Shown here in pieces: positions 1 through 15,000 of a DNA stretch of 64,000 bases. The position numbers were made by a program, and so were the translations under genes. Every line of letters begins with the position of its first letter. The first letter of the stretch is position 1. Source of the DNA: Notamacropus eugenii (Eukaryota > Chordata > Mammalia > Diprotodontia > Macropodidae); the NCBI RefSeq assembly GCF_028372415.1, contig NC_092878.1, positions 26,828,903-26,892,902 of the forward strand, written 5' to 3'. Under the pieces are notes generated by a model. That model was not told the DNA's origin. It was given only the letters and a program-made list of their open reading frames with translations, and made no database searches.

Positions 1-80
1 ATGCCTTGAAACAGGATAAACTACTGGTGGACGTGAATAGGAGTCTGTGGGAAGTAATGAAGGGCTGCTCTGATGAAGAG
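1..80 (+). CDS. KNL1: KNL1 exon A (truncated by window start)
   Basis: Frame 3 reads A-L-K-Q-D-K-L-L-V-D from base 3 and ends D-E-E at a GAG|gtactt donor (phase 0). The other two forward frames meet a stop within 20 bases. The ATG at position 1 is not a start: it is out of frame. The helical, charged sequence belongs to the coiled coil upstream of the RWD domain. Confidence 0.85.
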
Positions 81-3000
81 GTACTTTTCTTCTGAATGGT
101 GAAAATGTCTGAACTGATTCCCAGTGTTTGTTATGAAATATATAACTCGAAGATACATTTGACTGTGATAAATTTTTCTCTTTGAATCTGCTCTTAATGG
201 AAGATTAATTCAAAAAAGCCTTTTTTAAAAATTTTGCAACTGTGATGTGAAGTTTGCTTGTAATCAGGTTTTCTCCCTTTTTTATTTCATAGTAGACTTA
301 GATAAGGAAAAGTTTAGGACATAACTGGAGTTTGAATGATTGAATAATAAGTAAACCATTTAAAACTTGACTATTATGTTAAATAGGGTATCCTTACTAG
401 ACAGTTTTATGTTCAGTAGTTTGATGTAAACCTCAGCTGGAGAGTGAAACTCAAGTCCTGAGTTCTGTAATCAAACAAATAAATGGAATTACATTTACAA
501 AAGAGAGGATGCCATAAGAATTAGGCTTGGATGACTAAAGGAAATTTTGTGTTGTGTTACCTACCTACCATACAGCGGCTAAGCCTACCCCACCGAAATG
601 ACTTTTAATGTAATGCCTTATTCTTTCCTGCAGCTGAAGACATTTGGAGCCCATCTGAACAAAATGAAATCCCGTTTTGCCAAGAAGACTAAAGTTTTTG
701 CTCACCAAGGGAAAGCAGTTCTTTATAGCAAACTGGTTCAATCAGCAAAGGTGATTTTGACAGAGAGCAATCAGAATTCCTTTTTTGTGGTAGTGATCAT
801 GAAATTGGCAAAAATATTTGGAGAAGTGTGGGGAAGGTTATGCTGTTAGGGAGTAGTTCCTAGGATGTCTGACCCATGAATAAACCAGAATAGGTTTAAA
901 AATCTGGCGTGTTATGGAAAATATCCCCATCCCTGTTCTGTGCTCAAAGTGAGCATCCCAATGTGAGGGCCATCCTTTTGAATTCATTCTTCAAAGACAA
1001 GAAGATCTTAGTAAATGTATATCATGATGCCATTGGTCAGAGATCAGCCAATCAACAAGCATTGTGCACCTACTATGTATCAGGTATTGTGATAAGCACT
1101 AAGAATATAGATTCAAAGAGTAAAATAACCCTATTTACAAGAAGCTTACATTCTAATAGATCATCTTTCTTACTTTATTTAGGTCAGTTATTCTGTCCAA
1201 GTTTGAAACATGAAGGATTGTCTTTTTATTCTAGGATTGCTTTTCGTATCCATCATGTCACATGAGTTATAATAAAGTTTTTCGCTTTAACTTCAGCTAA
1301 TCTATTTGCATTTATTTTGTGTGTAGGATGAACTGGAGAAGCTTCAGACAAGGATGGGCAAGATGGATTCTGTACTCACAGAGGTGGATACCTGTCTTGC
1401 TGCTCTGGACCTGGGTAAAAATTTTTGGACACATTTCCAAAGTTGGGAGTTCAGACAGCTAGTATCTTTTCTCTTCAGATACTTTCTTTTCACATCATGA
1501 ATTCTACATTGGAACAAATTAAAGCCCTTCTATTCTGATGATTCATAACCTAGCCAATAAGAACAGTTCAGGCCACTAGATTGCTTTAGAAGACTGTACA
1601 TTCCTTTTTGTTTTTAGAAAATAAACCTGACTCAGCCTGATGAATAAGCCTTTTTAAGCACTGAGTAAATTCCTAAATAACCAACACTCCATGACCTACT
1701 GAAAAGACAATAAGCACATAAATCCACAATCTCAGAGCTGTCAGCTACAAAATTATTCACAGATATTTTTTTGAGTAGCTACTTTGTGCAAGATACTTAC
1801 TATTGAGGACATAGAGACCTGTAAAATAGAAGTCCTGAACTTTGGAAATTATCTTGTCCATACATCCCTAAGCCTTAACAGAGGATGAATCAGCAACTGG
1901 AAAACTCTCCCTCTTATAGCCTTTAGTGGAATTATTTTCCAAAGTGTGACTTAAGAATACTCATGGCACTTAGAACGCTCTTCCCTTTCCTCTCCTCTCC
2001 TGATTTTTGAAGTCCCATTCTCTGCTGTAGAGGATTTAGGAACCAAAAATAATGGATACGATAAGGAATACTTTGATAATTCCAGAAACCTGTAATGTTA
2101 TTCATGAAGTTACTCCCTCCAGTGGTGCAGATTGTACCTTATCTTTACAGAAGAAATAATGAAGAAATAAAGAAATTGTTGCCTTCAAAGAGTAGTAATC
2201 AAATCTTACCACAAAAACTATCCCCCTCTCCAATCCCCCCAGAAAGGAAAGAAAATTACCCTAAAACAGACAACACTTGCTCAAGTAGTCAACATGGTTA
2301 GAGGTCTCAGGACTGAGAGCAGGAAAGACCTGTAGAGACGTACAGGTCTTTTTATAGATCAGGAAATAAGTCCATAAAGATTAAGTTAAATAACTCTTAA
2401 GTAGCTATTAAGATAACATTTACACCTAGGTCTTCTCATTTCACATGTAGTATTCTTTCCACAAAATCAAACTAAGGGTTAAGAAATCTCATTCTATTAG
2501 TATTCATTTCTGACTAGATTAATCGCTTTGGAAAGTATAAAGTTATATGATAGGCAACATGATGTAGTGGATAGAGTTGTCCTTGGAGTCAGGAAAATCT
2601 CGGTTCATTTCTGCCTCTGATACTGGCTCTGTGACTCAGGATGTCACTTACCTTCTCAGTATCCTTTACAAGTCTAAGACTATGTGAGACATAAAGAAAA
2701 TGCTGATCTGAATTGGTAAGAAAGTGGGGGGGGGGTTTCCTGGGAGTTCCCTACACTAATGAAATCACAAGTCCAATTTTTTAAAGTGATGTACAAATAT
2801 AAGATATTTATCGTTAGATATATAGGCATACCCAATCTAACTTCCTTATTTAGTTTCTTGAAAACATTAACTTGGTAAAACCCAAATATGAGAGATAATT
2901 TCAGAGTAGCAGCATTACCTTAAATGAAAGATACATTTCTTATTTTTTGTGTGTTACATTTTATATTTTAATCTTACATTTTTTACATGCGAAGTTTTAT

Positions 3001-6000
3001 ATTTTTTTACATTTACATTATATAATGTAATCTTACATTTTAGTCTTTACGAAGATTAGTGAAAGTGAAGATATATCCTTTTTTTAAAATTTATTTGTTT
3101 TCACTTCTCTACAATCACTTCCATAAGTCTTAGATTTTTCTCCCTCTCCTTCCCACCTCCCTTCCTGAGAGGGCATGCAATATATGGGTTCTACACATAC
3201 ATTCTTATTAAATACATTTTCACATTAGTCATATTGCATGTAAGAATTAAAATGAATGGGAGAAATCATGAGAAAAACCTAAACAAAACATAACACAAGA
3301 GAAAATATTCTGCTTCATTCTGCTTTCCAGTTCCATAGTTCTTTCTCTGGATGTGGATGGCATTTTGCATCAAGAGTCCTGTGGGAATGTTTTAGGGACA
3401 CATTTCTTATAACCCAGAATTCTGACTATAACGTCTAAAATAATAAAGGAAGAGAACTAGAAAAGATTCTTTAGGCCTTAAAAACTCTTTCTCCATACTC
3501 TCCACCCCACCTCAACTGAATCTCTCTCTTCATTATGTCATCCTTCTCCCCATCCAGTGTCCCGTCTCCTTACCATTTCCTACCCCCAAACTGCAGAGCA
3601 CCATTTTCTTTTTTTAATTTTATTTAATATTTTTTCCCAATTACATGTAAAAACAATTTTAACATTCTGGTTTTTGTTTTCAAATTTTGAGTTCCAAATT
3701 CTCTCCCTCCTTCTCCTCCCTCTTCCCCACATTGAGAAGGCAAGCAATTTTAAGTAGGTTATACATGTATAGTCATGCAAAACACATTTCCATATAAGTT
3801 ATTCTGTGAAAGAAAACACAAACCAAAAACTCCAAGAAAAATAAAAGAAAAAGTGTCTTTGATCTGCATTCAGGCTCTACCAGTTCTTTCTCTGGAAATG
3901 GATAGCACCTTTCATCATAAATCTACAGAATTGTCTTAGATCATTGTATTGCTGAGAATAGCTAAGTTATTCATAGTAGATCATCATACACTATTGGTGT
4001 TACTTTGTACAGTATTCTCCTGGTTCTCCTCATTTCATTTTGCAACCGTTCATGTAAGTCTTTCCAGGTTTTTCTGAGAGCATCCTGCTTATCATTTCTT
4101 AAAGTACAATAGTATTCCATCACAGTCATATACAAAACTTGTTCAGCTGTTCCCCAATTAATGGACATCCCCTCAGTTTCCAAATCTTTGCCACCACTAA
4201 AAGAGCTGCTATAAATATTTTCGTACATATAACTCCTTTTACTTTTTGTTTTTTATCCTTTGGGAATATAGATCTCTAAGTAGTATTCCTTGGTCAAAGG
4301 GTATGCATAGTTTTGTAACCCTTCCAAAACCTCTCTCAGAATGCTTTAATAACTATACAGTTTCACCTGTAGTATATTACTATTTTCATTTTCCCACATC
4401 CACTCTAACATTTGTCCTTTTCCTTTTCTGTCCCTGTGACCACAAACTCTGCAGTGCTAGTGCTCATCCTCACACTGGGACTAAGACCCAGATCCATGTC
4501 TTCAGCAGAGTCTTGCCCCTGGTGCCCTGACCCATTGTCCCATCCCCTTTTCATCTGTAGTCTGAGAGGTCTGAAAACCACCTCTGATGCCACTGATTCA
4601 GTTGCCCCAAGGCCTGCTCCTGGTTTGCTGGGGCCCAGTCTGCACTAGCTTGGACTGTGCTCCTCTCTCACCCTGGTGCAGCAGACTTACCCTGCTACCC
4701 TTCTAAATTGTCATGGGCTGGAAAATTGTTTCACTCCCATCTTTTTGTGGGTTCTACTGCTTTAGAATTTGTTTAAAGTAAGAATTTAAAGGTATTTGGA
4801 GGAATTTAGGGGAGCGCCCAGGCAGGATCCCTGCCCTTACTCCATCATCTTAGCTCTGCCCTGCACCATTTTCTAATTGACCAGACAGGCTATTTTCTAC
4901 TGATGAAAGCAAAGGACAGATTCACCAGGAACATAAAAACAACTGTCCTCCTACAATGAAGTTGGTTACAGAAGAGTTTGGTTTTAATATATTAAATTTG
5001 CTGCTTACTGATACTGTTCAGAACAACATCACACTACTTATGCCTGTACAAAAAAAATGCTAGCTATTTCTCATAAGGCCCTTGGAAAAATTTCATTCTG
5101 CAGCTTAAAATACAGCTTAAAAAAAATTTGACTTCTTCTAATATTATTCTTCATTAGCATCATCATCCTGTGTTTTGATCTTAGAGGACTGATAGTTCTT
5201 ATGTACTTAGTGTTTAAAAGAAATACATTCTTCTGCTAGTTTTAAGACATTGATTTTTAACACCTGTGGTTACATAGTAAATGCTTATTTATAGAGTTAC
5301 TCTACTGTATGTTTTCTCCTTTAGAAATTAAGAATCTAGACAAGAATGAAGAAGATATCCCTGTGGTAGAGTGGGATTCTGAAATGTTAGCTACAGAAAA
5401 AGGTAACTGCCATTTAATAGGATAATAATTTAACTGAGAAAAGTTTTCTCAGTGCATAATTTTTATGTAATAATAATCACTTTATGATTAAAGTGGCTCA
5501 TTTTATGTAGCACATTACAGCTTTAAAAGGACTTTTATCATAGTATTTCTCTGAGATAAGTAGATGTGGATTAGTAGCTATGCAAGCCCTAGTTGAACAG
5601 AGGTAGTCACCTGGGATTTTCAGTAAAATTATTTTCTTCTGTGTGTGTGGCAGAAAATCTCTGGACAATTCTCTGTTTCCTAAGAGGTGTTAGTAGAAAA
5701 TATGTTCACTAGGAATATAATTTTGTCTCTCTCTCCTTCCTCTCATCAGAATTAGAACAATTACAAGCTGAAGAAGAGGAACTCAAGAGGTAAGCCTTCA
5801 ATTTTTGTGTTTGTCAGTATAGTGCCAAAGACCATCAAACAAATGGCATCCTACCTCCAGAAACTGGTTTAGTTCCAGACCATTTTGGGAGGATGTGTCT
5901 TAATAATTCTTAATGGTTCAGAGCTTCTGTTTTATTCTGAAATAAGTCCAGATAATTGCTTCATTCAGTTGATGACATTTTTTGAAACTGGACTGACATA

Positions 6001-9000
6001 GAGTGTTGTTCTGGATCTGTCTAAAACAGACCCAAACCTCTTTGTCAAAATAGTCTTTGTGGATTCAAGGGTAGCAACAAAGATGTTCACCAGAAGTTTA
6101 AACTTCATGAGGATGAGGATTAGGGCATTAAGTATTTCTTTTCATGTTCATACCCCATATCTATTGATGGATTCTGGAGTTTATACTAAAGGATTTATCT
6201 TTCCCTGAATATCTGATTTTTTTGCTGCAGGAATATATCAGAATTGGAGATACAAAGGGAGCAGGTACTTGCCCAAGTAAACAGTCTACAACAAGAAGCA
6301 AATAGAACTAAGGAATGCCTGGAAAAATTCAGGTAAGGAAAAACATCTCATTTATTCAATTAAATTCAACAAATACTTATTAAGTGTTTCTCTTACCTCA
6401 CTGCCCTTTCCTCCACACTCCTGTTTCCATTTTCTGGAACCAAGAGCCATGATCAAATCAGCTCTGCTCTTGTTTCCAAATGGGGTATGTAGACTATTTC
6501 CTCTTGCCCCATTCACCTATCTAGTGAATCTTGTGAACCTAATCTTTCAGATTAAGGTGACCCTTCCCTGAGCACCATTTCCCCATGAATTCCTTAAAGG
6601 CAGGGACTTTATTTGCTTTTTTAGTGGTGTAGTGAGCCTTTTGGAAAGCTAAAGATTCTGAGAGGCAATGGGAGGAATGTTCTTAGCAGAGGCACGAGGT
6701 GTAGAACTGACTTTGGAGAACCTTGGTCTGGTTTGCCTGGAATGTAGAATACATCAGAGTCATGGGAAACAAGCATGGAAAGGTGGCTTGGATGCGGACT
6801 GGGGGAGCTTAACATACCAGGATAAGAAAATTTGTATTTAATTCTAGAAATAGTAGGGAGCTTTAGAAAAAGCATGAAGGACTTGCATTAAATAACCAAG
6901 AGTGAAATGAGCAGGACCAAGAGAACACTGTATACAGTAACAGCAATGTCATTTGAAGAATAAATGTGAACAATTAAGTTATTTTGAGTATCATATGGAC
7001 TCAAATCAACTACAAAGGATCTATGAAAGAAGATCCATCTCCAGAGCAAGAACTGATAAATAGAAATATGTATAGTATGATTTTACATGCAGACACACAT
7101 ACATACGTATCTAATGGTGGTGCAGGGTCTGAGGGAGGGAGAAAAAAATAAAGTACACTGCAGAAAACAAAAAATTCATAAGGAAGCACAGAAAAGCAGG
7201 GTAACTTTGAAAACAACGTGTAGTACGTATTATGTAGTTTTTTTATAGTAAACTGAAATGGAAACTAGTGGTTTCATATTGAATCCTTTTCATGTTGTGC
7301 TATGTACGTGGAAATGTGGAATTCTTTGTCTTTTTGTATTTGAGTTCAAGTTGAAGAAATTTTTTTTTTTTAAAAAACGAAGAATAGGGAGTCATTAAAT
7401 ATTTTCTTTTCTTCTTTCTTTCAACAGCCTAAGACTATAGCATCATAGTACTTAATTTTAAATACCTGGTGTCACTTGTCCAGAGGAAAGAGTACCACCT
7501 GATACTATTTTTGTGGGATTAGATGTGATTTGGTTATTCTTATCTCAAAAAAAAAAAAAGAGAGAGGCAGCATGACGGTAATTAGTCAACCTCAGAATCA
7601 CCTCTGACCCTGGGATTGTGGGCAAATATTTGCCTTCTTTGTCAGTGCTCCAGGAGACTCTTTTTTAGGCTCTAAGTCACAGAGCATGTGCTGACCTGCA
7701 TTGCTAAAGGAAATTTCCTTACTGGGAGCTCCCTATATCAATGAAATTTCAGGTTCACTCCAAAGAAAAGTGATGATTCCTGAAACTGGTAGATTGACTT
7801 TTTTTTTTTTTTTTTTGGTAAACTCTAGCTACTCAGAATGGGAGATCATTGAATGGAGTGATAGCCAGGCTGTATTCACTTTCCTTTACGATTCAGTAGA
7901 GCTCACCATCACCTTTGGAGAGCCTGTGGGTAAGTAGCAGAAGCAATCTGATTTTATTTTACAACCATTTCTGTGTGAGGAGGAACACGTCATAAAACCC
8001 CATGATTAAATTCATCCAGGATTCAAATCTTAATTTTAAATATGGGAAGAAATAAAAAGCAATATGTGCTGATGCTGCAGGCTCACATAAAATAGAACAT
8101 TTGTTGATTGAAAATGTCATCATTCTAGAGCTTTCACAGGTGTTTACCTGTTGCTTACAGAGTAGAGACTGATGCATGGATGGACAAAGAAATTGTTTGG
8201 TTCTATCATCGTTTTTAAAGTTTTTTTATTGCTATAAACTTGATAAATATCAACAAATTTGAACATTTTCTTATAAAAAGAACAAAAAAAGTATTTCATG
8301 TGACATGACTGCTTACAGCTTGGGTTTAGTTGTTTTTTTTTAAGCATATACCATATTAAAGGTAAAACGGTATTTGCAGCACGGTTCTGCTTGTCCGTTA
8401 TCTCCTGAACTTCCTTCTCTTCTCTGTGTTTTTTTCTTAATGTTTTGTTTTGTATTATTACTTTCACACACTACCCTTCAAGAAATGAACGCACCTCCTT
8501 TCCCCCACAACAGATAATTACATACAGTCCAAATCCATGCATGAACTCGCCTGAAAACGTGCACCCTTCTGTCCCTTCTGCTGAGGCAGGAAACACTTCT
8601 CATCCCCAGTTTGCCGGACTTACGTTTGGTCATTGCCGCTCTTTAAAACTTGCCGTTTTTTCTTTTACAGTGTTGAGGTCATTGTATAAGTCATTCTCCT
8701 CGCTCCATTTATTTCTCTCTGTTTCAGTTAATACACAACCCCCCATGTTGTTTCTAGAGCTACCCCTTAGACCGTCTAACAGTTCATAATATACCATTAA
8801 ATTAATATACCTTAATTTGCTCCGCACTTTTACGGCAACATTTTGTTTCCATTTCTTTTCTAAGACAAAAAGTGCCATTGGAGGTGTTTGTGCAGTTGGT
8901 TCCTTTTTTCCATCTCTTTGCTCTGTGTGTTCAGTAATTACATACTGAATCCAAGCATATGCATAATTTAATGGTTTTTTCTGTATAGTTTCAAGTTGCT

Positions 9001-12000
9001 TTCCACAATGATTGAATCAGTTCACAGTTCTACCACCAGGGCAGGGGATTTAGAAAGGAGAGCAATTCTGATGTCATCATCTTCTAATATTTTCAGAAAA
9101 AAATTAATTTCAGAAACGTAGGCTTACCTAAATTCTATTGCTAGGCAATTTTAAATCTCACCCTATGGAAACCAGATTGGTGTTAAGGAATAGTTTTCCC
9201 ATCTTGTGGCTTGGTGCTGACATTGCTTCACTGGTTCAACCAGGTTGTTACTCAGATGTGAAATGCTTTGTAGAAGAATTAGAGTATTTTAGTGAAATTC
9301 TTTTATCTCAGTTCCTTCATTTTACAGATGAGGAAACTAAAGCTCATAGAAGTTACATGACTTGCCCAAGACATCGCCGCTTGTGTTTGTGCTTTGTTTA
9401 TTGTACTGTGCTGAGGTTTCTTGAGAACACTGATCTACCTTGCATACATTTCTTGATATTTTAAGAGGCAGTGTGTATAGAATGCTGGACATAGAGGCAG
9501 GAAGATTTGTGTTAGAGTCCTTCCCTGGCACTCACTGTGTCTGTGACCATCTTCACTTAAACTTTCTGAGCCTCAGTTCTTCTGTTTCTTCTCAGTTTCT
9601 TCTGTAAAGTTGAAAAATACCCGTCGCAGGGTTATTAGATTTAAATGAGATAATATAAATTACTCTGCAAGCAAAAATTTCTATAAAATATTAGTCATTC
9701 ATGATACTAAATTGCACGTTAATTGTGCCCAGAATGGTGCTCAGTGTCAAGAATTAAAAAGACCTAGTAGAAGAATTTTGGCTTTGTAGAATGACTTCAG
9801 AAGCATTATCTGTTGATACTGATGTAGATTGATGCTCTTGTCAACCACCCTAGCAGAAATTTCTTAGTGAAGCATTTCCAGTCTTTACTTCCCACCAGCA
9901 GACTTAGCATATATTAGACGCAGATGACAGGTGCTTGTAGTCCACTGTGTAAAAGTCACTAATAGTGCTTTGAACGGTGCTGACATCTGCAAAAAGTTAA
10001 AATAAGATGATTTTCTTAATGATTTAAAAATCATTAAGTGCACAAAAGCACTTCAGAGAAAAGACCTCTGCCTTTGCTGAGTAATTTTGCAAAAAGGCAG
10101 CTATATTACATTATAGGGAGTTAATGAAGATTTTAACCATTCCTAAAAATAAACTGGCAGTTCTTATTGGTAACAAAGAATTGACAGTGAAATAGATGCC
10201 AATGGGTGGGGGTGGGTAGCTAAGCAAAGTATGGTACATGAATGTAATAGAATAATATTGCACCGTAAGAAATAACTATAAAGAATTAAGAGAAGCTTAG
10301 GAAATTTTATACGAACTGATGTAGAGTAAAGTAAGCAGAACCAGGAACATAGTATAAAGTGACCACAACAGTGTGAACAAAATAATAAATTGAAGCAGTA
10401 TGCTATTTGATTAAAATACCAAACTTGTTCCCAGAGAAGAGCTGAAAAATTGCACCCACCTTCCTTCATTTCACAGGTGAAAGACTATGAGTATAGAATA
10501 TTGTATCTTCTATCAGGTACTATCAGTCATGATCAACACTTTGGGTGTTTTTATAAATGGCTTTTATTCTTCATTCTTTTTTCAACAAGGTACCTAGCTG
10601 AATGGGAAAAGAGATGTATGCAGAAATGAATGCTGTATAAAAAATAAAAGGTGTTCTGCAAAAAGGCATAGATTAAAAAATTAGAATAAGATGGTATATG
10701 GGTCTTTCTCAGTATCAATAATGTAAGCGCTGTGGACTCTTACGTAGTCAGCACCACTCTGCCTCTGTGTTCCTATGCCATTTACAGCTAAATCTTTATT
10801 ATGTCCCAGTAATTAAATAATAATAATGCCCTTGAACAATTAAGAAAAGGTTAAATTATTTTCAGTATGTTCTAAGAAGTATATGCTATATGTTAGATTT
10901 CCCTTGATGTTTTTTTTTAATCTCCTTCCTAAACATAATCAAAACCAAAAATCTGGAGAAAAATTAAAAATTGAAATCAAATTGTTTAATCTGATAGTTA
11001 TTTTGGTAGGGACCGAACCTGTGATTTTCCTGGTATAGGGAACCCCTAGGTCCTTCAAAGTTTTAAAAGCTTTGGCACTTAATGGGTTAATTAATCTAAC
11101 TAACCAAAACTTTTCTGCATAAAGCTACTTATTTTATGTAGTTGAGATTATGATGCACAAGTGATTTAAAGCTAATGAGAGAGTTAGGAAATGACTTTTT
11201 CTTCTGACTTTTCCTAGATGGTCTTCCTTTCCTGAGCAAGGCTTGCAGAAGGATTATTGATATAAACTTTAAAACTCTGCTGCATGGTATGACTTTAAAC
11301 ATTTGTTCCTAAAGTTAGGAATTTTCAAGTATATGTTACTCCTTGAGGTCTGTGCTTCAAGGGCTATTGCAAAGTTAATACAATCTGATATTTCCCAGCT
11401 TGAATCATTGTATAGAGATCATCAGTGTGGGTCTTAGAACTTTAAATAAAATAATTTTCTTATGATTAGTCCCAAGGAATGATTGGTATTGAGATTTTTA
11501 TAGTTCTATATAAGTATATCCTACGTTATCCATATCAACAGTTATCAAGTTTTTCTTTCACGTGACTAAAATTTAGAATGAAAGAGCACTCATTTTCACA
11601 GAGCTTTGTGAGGTTGCCATCTAGTCACCTATAAGGAACAAATTTATATGAAATATGAAAAATAACTCAATTTATTTTTGCAGAAAATAAAGCTCCCCCA
11701 TCATCACTGTTAGTGCATAGACTCATTTTTCAATTCATCGAGGATCAGGGATCATGGAAGAATAAGTGCGTAACACAGCACCATGTGCCTAAGGTAAAGT
11801 ATGAGTGCAAAATCCTCAGAAACATTAGTGGTGTCACCTGCCCCTGAAGGCGGCAGTTCAGTTGCAACTTCTGAAATAGTCCATCTGGTTCCGGGGCTTT
11901 GAACTCCATGGAGAAAAATCACTAAGGGCAAAAAATTATTTACAGTCTCATTTATCTTCCTGTTTCTCCAGATGCTACAAGAGATTTCATTGGTAGTAAG

Positions 12001-15000
12001 CCGTTGCAAACTCCTGGGAGAAGAGATTGAATTTCTAAATAGATGGGGGCCGAACTATAACCTCATGAACGTAGATGTGAATAATACTGAGTAAGTAGTT
12101 ATTAGAGAAACCTACTGTACTTATGATTATTGATTTTACATCCAAAGTGTGCTTATACACTTAGCTCTTATTGTTGTGAGCAATACCTGCTTAAGCATAA
12201 AACAATTGAATAATTATAGTTTAAGAAGCCTCCTGGTTCTCTCTCATTTTATCACCACCCTAGGGCACTAGCTCCATTTCCTTTACTACTATTTTGAATC
12301 ACAAATACAGTTGTTTAATTTGCCAGTCATAACCCCAGGAAACCCTAGTCTTTCCGCAAATATATATTTGATGCCTACTGTGTGCTAGTCCCAGTGCTAA
12401 GCTATGCAAGTACAAAGAAAAGAAATATTCCCTGCTGTAAAGGAGCTTATATATCAGGGGAAATAATGTGTAGGTATATACAAAATAGATATAAGGTCAA
12501 TTGACATTTGAACTAACTCTTGAAGGAAACTAGAGATTCTATTCAGTGTCTACTATGTTCCAATTCCAAAGGTAAGAGTAGGTTTTGGGGAAAAAATAGT
12601 GAGTTGTGTTTGAATATATTGAGTTTGGGATGCCTGTGGGATATCCCATTTTAAATGGTCAGTGGGCAGTTGATTGAAGCAGGACTGACACTCCGCAGAG
12701 AGACTGGGAGAGAGACTAGAGCTGTGTATAGAGATGACAAGGCTGTGGAAGATGATGAGGTCTGCAAGCAGGAGGGTGTGGAGACCCACTGAGGGCCAGG
12801 GTACCGCAGCTGCTGAGAACAAGTAAAATCGACAAGCATTCATTATGGACTAACTGTGTGCTGGCCACTGTGCTTGAGTGTTAGGAATACAAAGAAGGCA
12901 AAAACTGTCCCTTCCCTTAGGGAACTCACATTCGAATGGGGGACATAACATGTAAACAACGGCATACATAGAAGTATGTACAGGTATATTGGAGGGGAGA
13001 CTCCAGCCTTGAGGGGACCAGTAAAGGTCTCTTGCATAAGATGGAATTTGAGCTGAAACTTGAAGGAAGCCAGGAGGTGGAGGTGGGGAGAACATTCCAG
13101 GCAGGTATCGCTGGTGGACCTTCAAAGAATTGGGAAATGAAGCATCATATGGGAGGAACAGCCGGGAGGCCAGTGTCACTAGGAGCATGAGATACGCTTG
13201 CATTATCTCTCTGCCCCCCACATTCGCTGTTGTATGTATACTGCATGACAGTGAACAAAAAATGGAAAAGTGACATCAAATCCTTTTCCCCCTTAGTTCT
13301 ATGTTTCTGTTTCGTTTGTAGCTCCCTTGTCATTGACTCAGTAATTTCTCTAAGAATACCATCTTCCAAACTAGATGAAGTCGTTCATTTGGAGTGACTT
13401 TAGAACATGTTTTGTTGTTGTTTAAAGAGCAGTCACAATAGTAACCCTGTTGCAGATGTTCTGCCTTCTGTTCATTCAAGTCCCTTCAGAGAAGACAACA
13501 CTGTGCATCTACCAGTTCATTTTACTAATGAAATGGAGAGAAGCATAGCCAAGTGCTCCACTGTATCTTTGTCCTATATGTCTCAACAGGCAATTTTGGG
13601 CACCTTTAGCAGCACGGCTCTACTGTTTGCATCCACCACTTTCTTTCTCTTCCCTCTTATTCTCTCTTTCCTCCTTTCCTTTTCTACTTTGCCATGCACT
13701 ATTTCTTCTCCCTTTCGTCTTCTCTCATGTGGTTTTTTAGGCCTGTCAAAATGCCACTGGCAAATATTCCTTAGTCCTACTCTGGTGCTCTAGGGAATGA
13801 ATGGAACACGACCTAAGTGGTAGTTCTAGGAACACGTCACCATTTGACAGCAGTATGACTGGGGAGCCAACATTAACCTAATTTGGTTTAGCCAACATAT
13901 AAGTATCTCTTCTTTGCAAGGTACTGGGGATGCAGACACAAAAACAAGATAGTCTCTGTCTGTGAGTCTATACACAGATAAGTAAATATAAATACAAAGT
14001 TGTTCAAAGTCATTTCTAGAGAGAGAGAAAAGTAATAGCTGGAGGATTGGGAAGGGCCTGATATAGGAGTATCCCTGGAGATGTGCTTTAAAGGAAGCTG
14101 GGATTTGAGGAGGGAATGTATTCTAGGCAGTGAGGGAATCATGTAAAGCCATGGAGATGGGAGGTGTCATTCTGTGTACATGAGTAGTGAAGAAGCCAGT
14201 TTGGCTGGAACAGAATATACATGAATGATGAATAATGTGAAATAATCATGGGAAGGTAGGTAGGAGCCAGATTGTGAAGGGCTTTAAATGCCAGACTGAG
14301 GATTTTGTATTTTGCCTTCAAGGCAATAGGGAACCGCTGAAGATTTCTGGATAGTTGAATAACATGACCAGATCTGTGTTTGAGGAAGATCTATTTGGTG
14401 GCTGTGTGGATTAAAGAGGGGAATCATTTCTGTGTCTTGGTTCTCACATTTATCAAATGAGGATGATAGTAGTTATTATACCAGGCTATCTTACCAGAAC
14501 GATATAAGGACAAATACTACACAATAAAACATTAATATAAAAAGTTAATCAGGAAAAAAAGACAATATAAAAGTCTAAGACACTACTATAAAAATAGTAT
14601 TACAAATTAATGACTGATTTTGTCATTTGTCGGATTCACAGATTCTCAGAGTAAGGAGAGAAATCAGAGTGTCCTAGTCCAAATCTTACTTGAGCAGAAA
14701 TTTTTTTTTAACAGCTTCTCCTAGAAAAGCCTCCAGGGATGAAGAGCTCACCATTTCCTTCACTTGTGGAGAGCTCTAATTAATTGCTAGTAACTGTAAT
14801 TTCCTTTTAAGCCAAATTCTGCCTCTTTTATACTTTCACTGTTGTTACTAGTTCTACCTTTTAACTACAAACAAAACACATGTAAATCTATTTTCTACAT
14901 GACAACCTTTCAGTTACTTGATAGTGATAATGTCCCCACTAAATCTTGTCCTCTTCTAATTTCACTTTTCTTTATTCAGTTGAGATTAGGGCCTTCTATG

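Larger units (their letters stand above)
81..3076 (+). other. KNL1 introns A-C, mostly non-repetitive
   Basis: Apart from exons B and C and a CORE-SINE fragment near 2552-2660, I see no gene or clear element. Open frames at 909-1265 and 2095-2301 are intronic chance frames: they lack splice signals in phase with KNL1 and resemble nothing I know. A short poly(G) run lies near 2727-2735. Confidence 0.6.
4875..6876 (+). other. KNL1 introns around exons D-F, no recognised element
   Basis: Apart from exons D, E and F the sequence is AT-rich and shows no clear repeat head, tail or open frame with meaning. A weak L2/MIR-like remnant may lie near 6355-6610. Confidence 0.5.

Noticed and set aside
598-633. 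ATG at 598 as a KNL1 or new gene start
   Set aside because: The frame before 634 is intronic; a cag acceptor and KNL1 homology set the exon start at 634.
4412-4648. 78-aa plus-strand frame, signal-peptide-like
   Set aside because: Falls within the reversed 5' region of the internally deleted L1.
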